This document shows positions 56,806 to 57,321 of a DNA stretch of 57,321 nt, piece by piece. The translations under genes and the position numbers were made by a program. Each line of letters begins with the position of its first letter. Positions within the stretch are counted from its first letter, which is position 1. This DNA comes from a virus. The notes beneath the pieces were generated by a model, which ran no database searches, was not told where the DNA came from, and worked only from the letters and a program-made list of their open reading frames with translations. The stretch lies in the IMG/VR virus record IMGVR_UViG_3300030012_004641, positions 1-57,321 of that record. One strand, 5' to 3'.

Positions 56806-57321
56806 TATGCAAAGTTATTATTTACAATATTTCTATTACGAGAAGGTCCTTCACTTTGTCTTGAGTTATTAAAGTTATCATTAGTAACTTTAATTTTACC
56901 TTGACCTTCTTTCAATGCTGCTACCATTTCGGGGACAAGAGCATTAATAGTTGCTGTAACTGTTTCTTCAACAATTGCTCTAATTTCTTCTCCTGAAGCG
57001 CTCCCTGCTTGTGCCGTGGTAATACCTGCTCCTCTACCTCCGGGTGATTGAGCTCCTCCCCCACCTCCAATAACCCCTAAAGCGGCAGCTGCTGTCCCTA
57101 ATCCAGCTAATAAAGTTAATACAGGTAACGCTGGCATAAGTGCCATTGCACCTACACCCATTATCGTAAATGCACCACCTAGTGCTGCTACAGCACCAGC
57201 TAACATAGCAATATCAGTTGCCATAGGGGCTAAAGCAGATAAAGTTGGGGCTAATATTGCAAATCCCTTACCTATTCCTTGAATAGCTACACCTAGTACA
57301 GCTAGTGCACTCGCCATTATA
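56805..57321 (-). CDS. C-terminal part of a tail protein (partial, cut by window edge)
   Basis: The reading frame is open at the window edge, so the start is probably outside; the first Met inside lies at 57317. The visible about 170 residues are hydrophobic and alanine/glycine-rich (LSALAPMATDIAMLAGAVAA, GLGTAAAALGVIGGGGG), with a polar asparagine-rich end. This composition is typical of the end of tape-measure proteins. The identification is tentative. Confidence 0.55.
   Translation of the reverse strand, partial: IMASALAVLGVAIQGIGKGFAILAPTLSALAPMATDIAMLAGAVAALGGAFTIMGVGAMALMPALPVLTLLAGLGTAAAALGVIGGGGGAQSPGGRGAGITTAQAGSASGEEIRAIVEETVTATINALVPEMVAALKEGQGKIKVTNDNFNNSRQSEGPSRNRNIVNNNFA

Overview
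The window is a compact, AT-rich stretch of a tailed-phage genome. It looks like a distant relative of T4 (a marine 'far-T4' type myovirus). Every convincing gene lies on the minus strand, so transcription runs from high to low coordinates. Genes abut or overlap, most often by 1, 4 or 8 nt, and almost no space is left uncoded. The host is inferred to be a Bacteroidetes (Flavobacteriia-like) bacterium. The grounds are A-rich leaders mostly without Shine-Dalgarno sequences, several promoter-like elements of the form TTTG-N20-TATATTTA, and a DUF4494-like protein. This host assignment is an inference. No tRNA, rRNA, CRISPR array, integrase, transposase or attachment site was seen.

Layout in transcription order, from the right end. 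(1) 51.6-57.3 kb: tail and baseplate genes, including a 1072-residue protein ending in a GH24 lysozyme and a gp53/LysM-like protein; the rightmost gene is cut by the window edge. (2) 45-51.6 kb: a small PolA-like polymerase, gp32-type SSB, UvsX recombinase, RNase H/FEN-type exonuclease and gp41-type helicase. (3) 41.6-45 kb: class I ribonucleotide reductase NrdA and NrdB with a kinase-like gene between them. (4) 35.8-41 kb: a 7-deazaguanine pathway (FolE2, QueE, QueC, QueD) with a DpdA-like transglycosylase, HPRT and a Holliday-resolvase-like nuclease. It predicts that guanines in the phage DNA are replaced by a 7-deazaguanine. (5) 25-35.5 kb: MazG-like enzyme, thioredoxin, a family B DNA polymerase encoded as two ORFs, sliding clamp, GroES, GroEL, both clamp-loader subunits, a DUF1599 protein, a Cas4-like nuclease and a membrane protein. 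(6) 9.1-25 kb: an AT-rich glycan and nucleotide-sugar island of 17 genes. (7) 0-9.1 kb: mostly small accessory genes, with Hsp20, a CobS/MoxR-like AAA+ ATPase, a YkuK-like RNase H fold protein and a DUF932 protein.

The most unusual material is in the sugar island and the deazaguanine cluster. The island encodes a GDP-mannose 4,6-dehydratase, a second 4,6-dehydratase and a ColD/RfbH-like enzyme whose PLP lysine is replaced by histidine. It also has a thiamine-diphosphate enzyme of the acetolactate-synthase type, an HMG-CoA-lyase-type aldolase, a PurF-like phosphoribosyltransferase with no glutaminase domain, a compact DegT-type aminotransferase, an acetyltransferase, a cupin and five glycosyltransferases. 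Together these suggest that the phage makes and transfers an unusual, perhaps branched-chain, deoxysugar. In the deazaguanine cluster both QueC and QueD have lost residues that normally bind zinc.

About nine small genes too short for routine calling are supported by tight start/stop overlaps with their neighbours and are listed with their positions. Functions come from recognising motifs by eye; no database search was possible.
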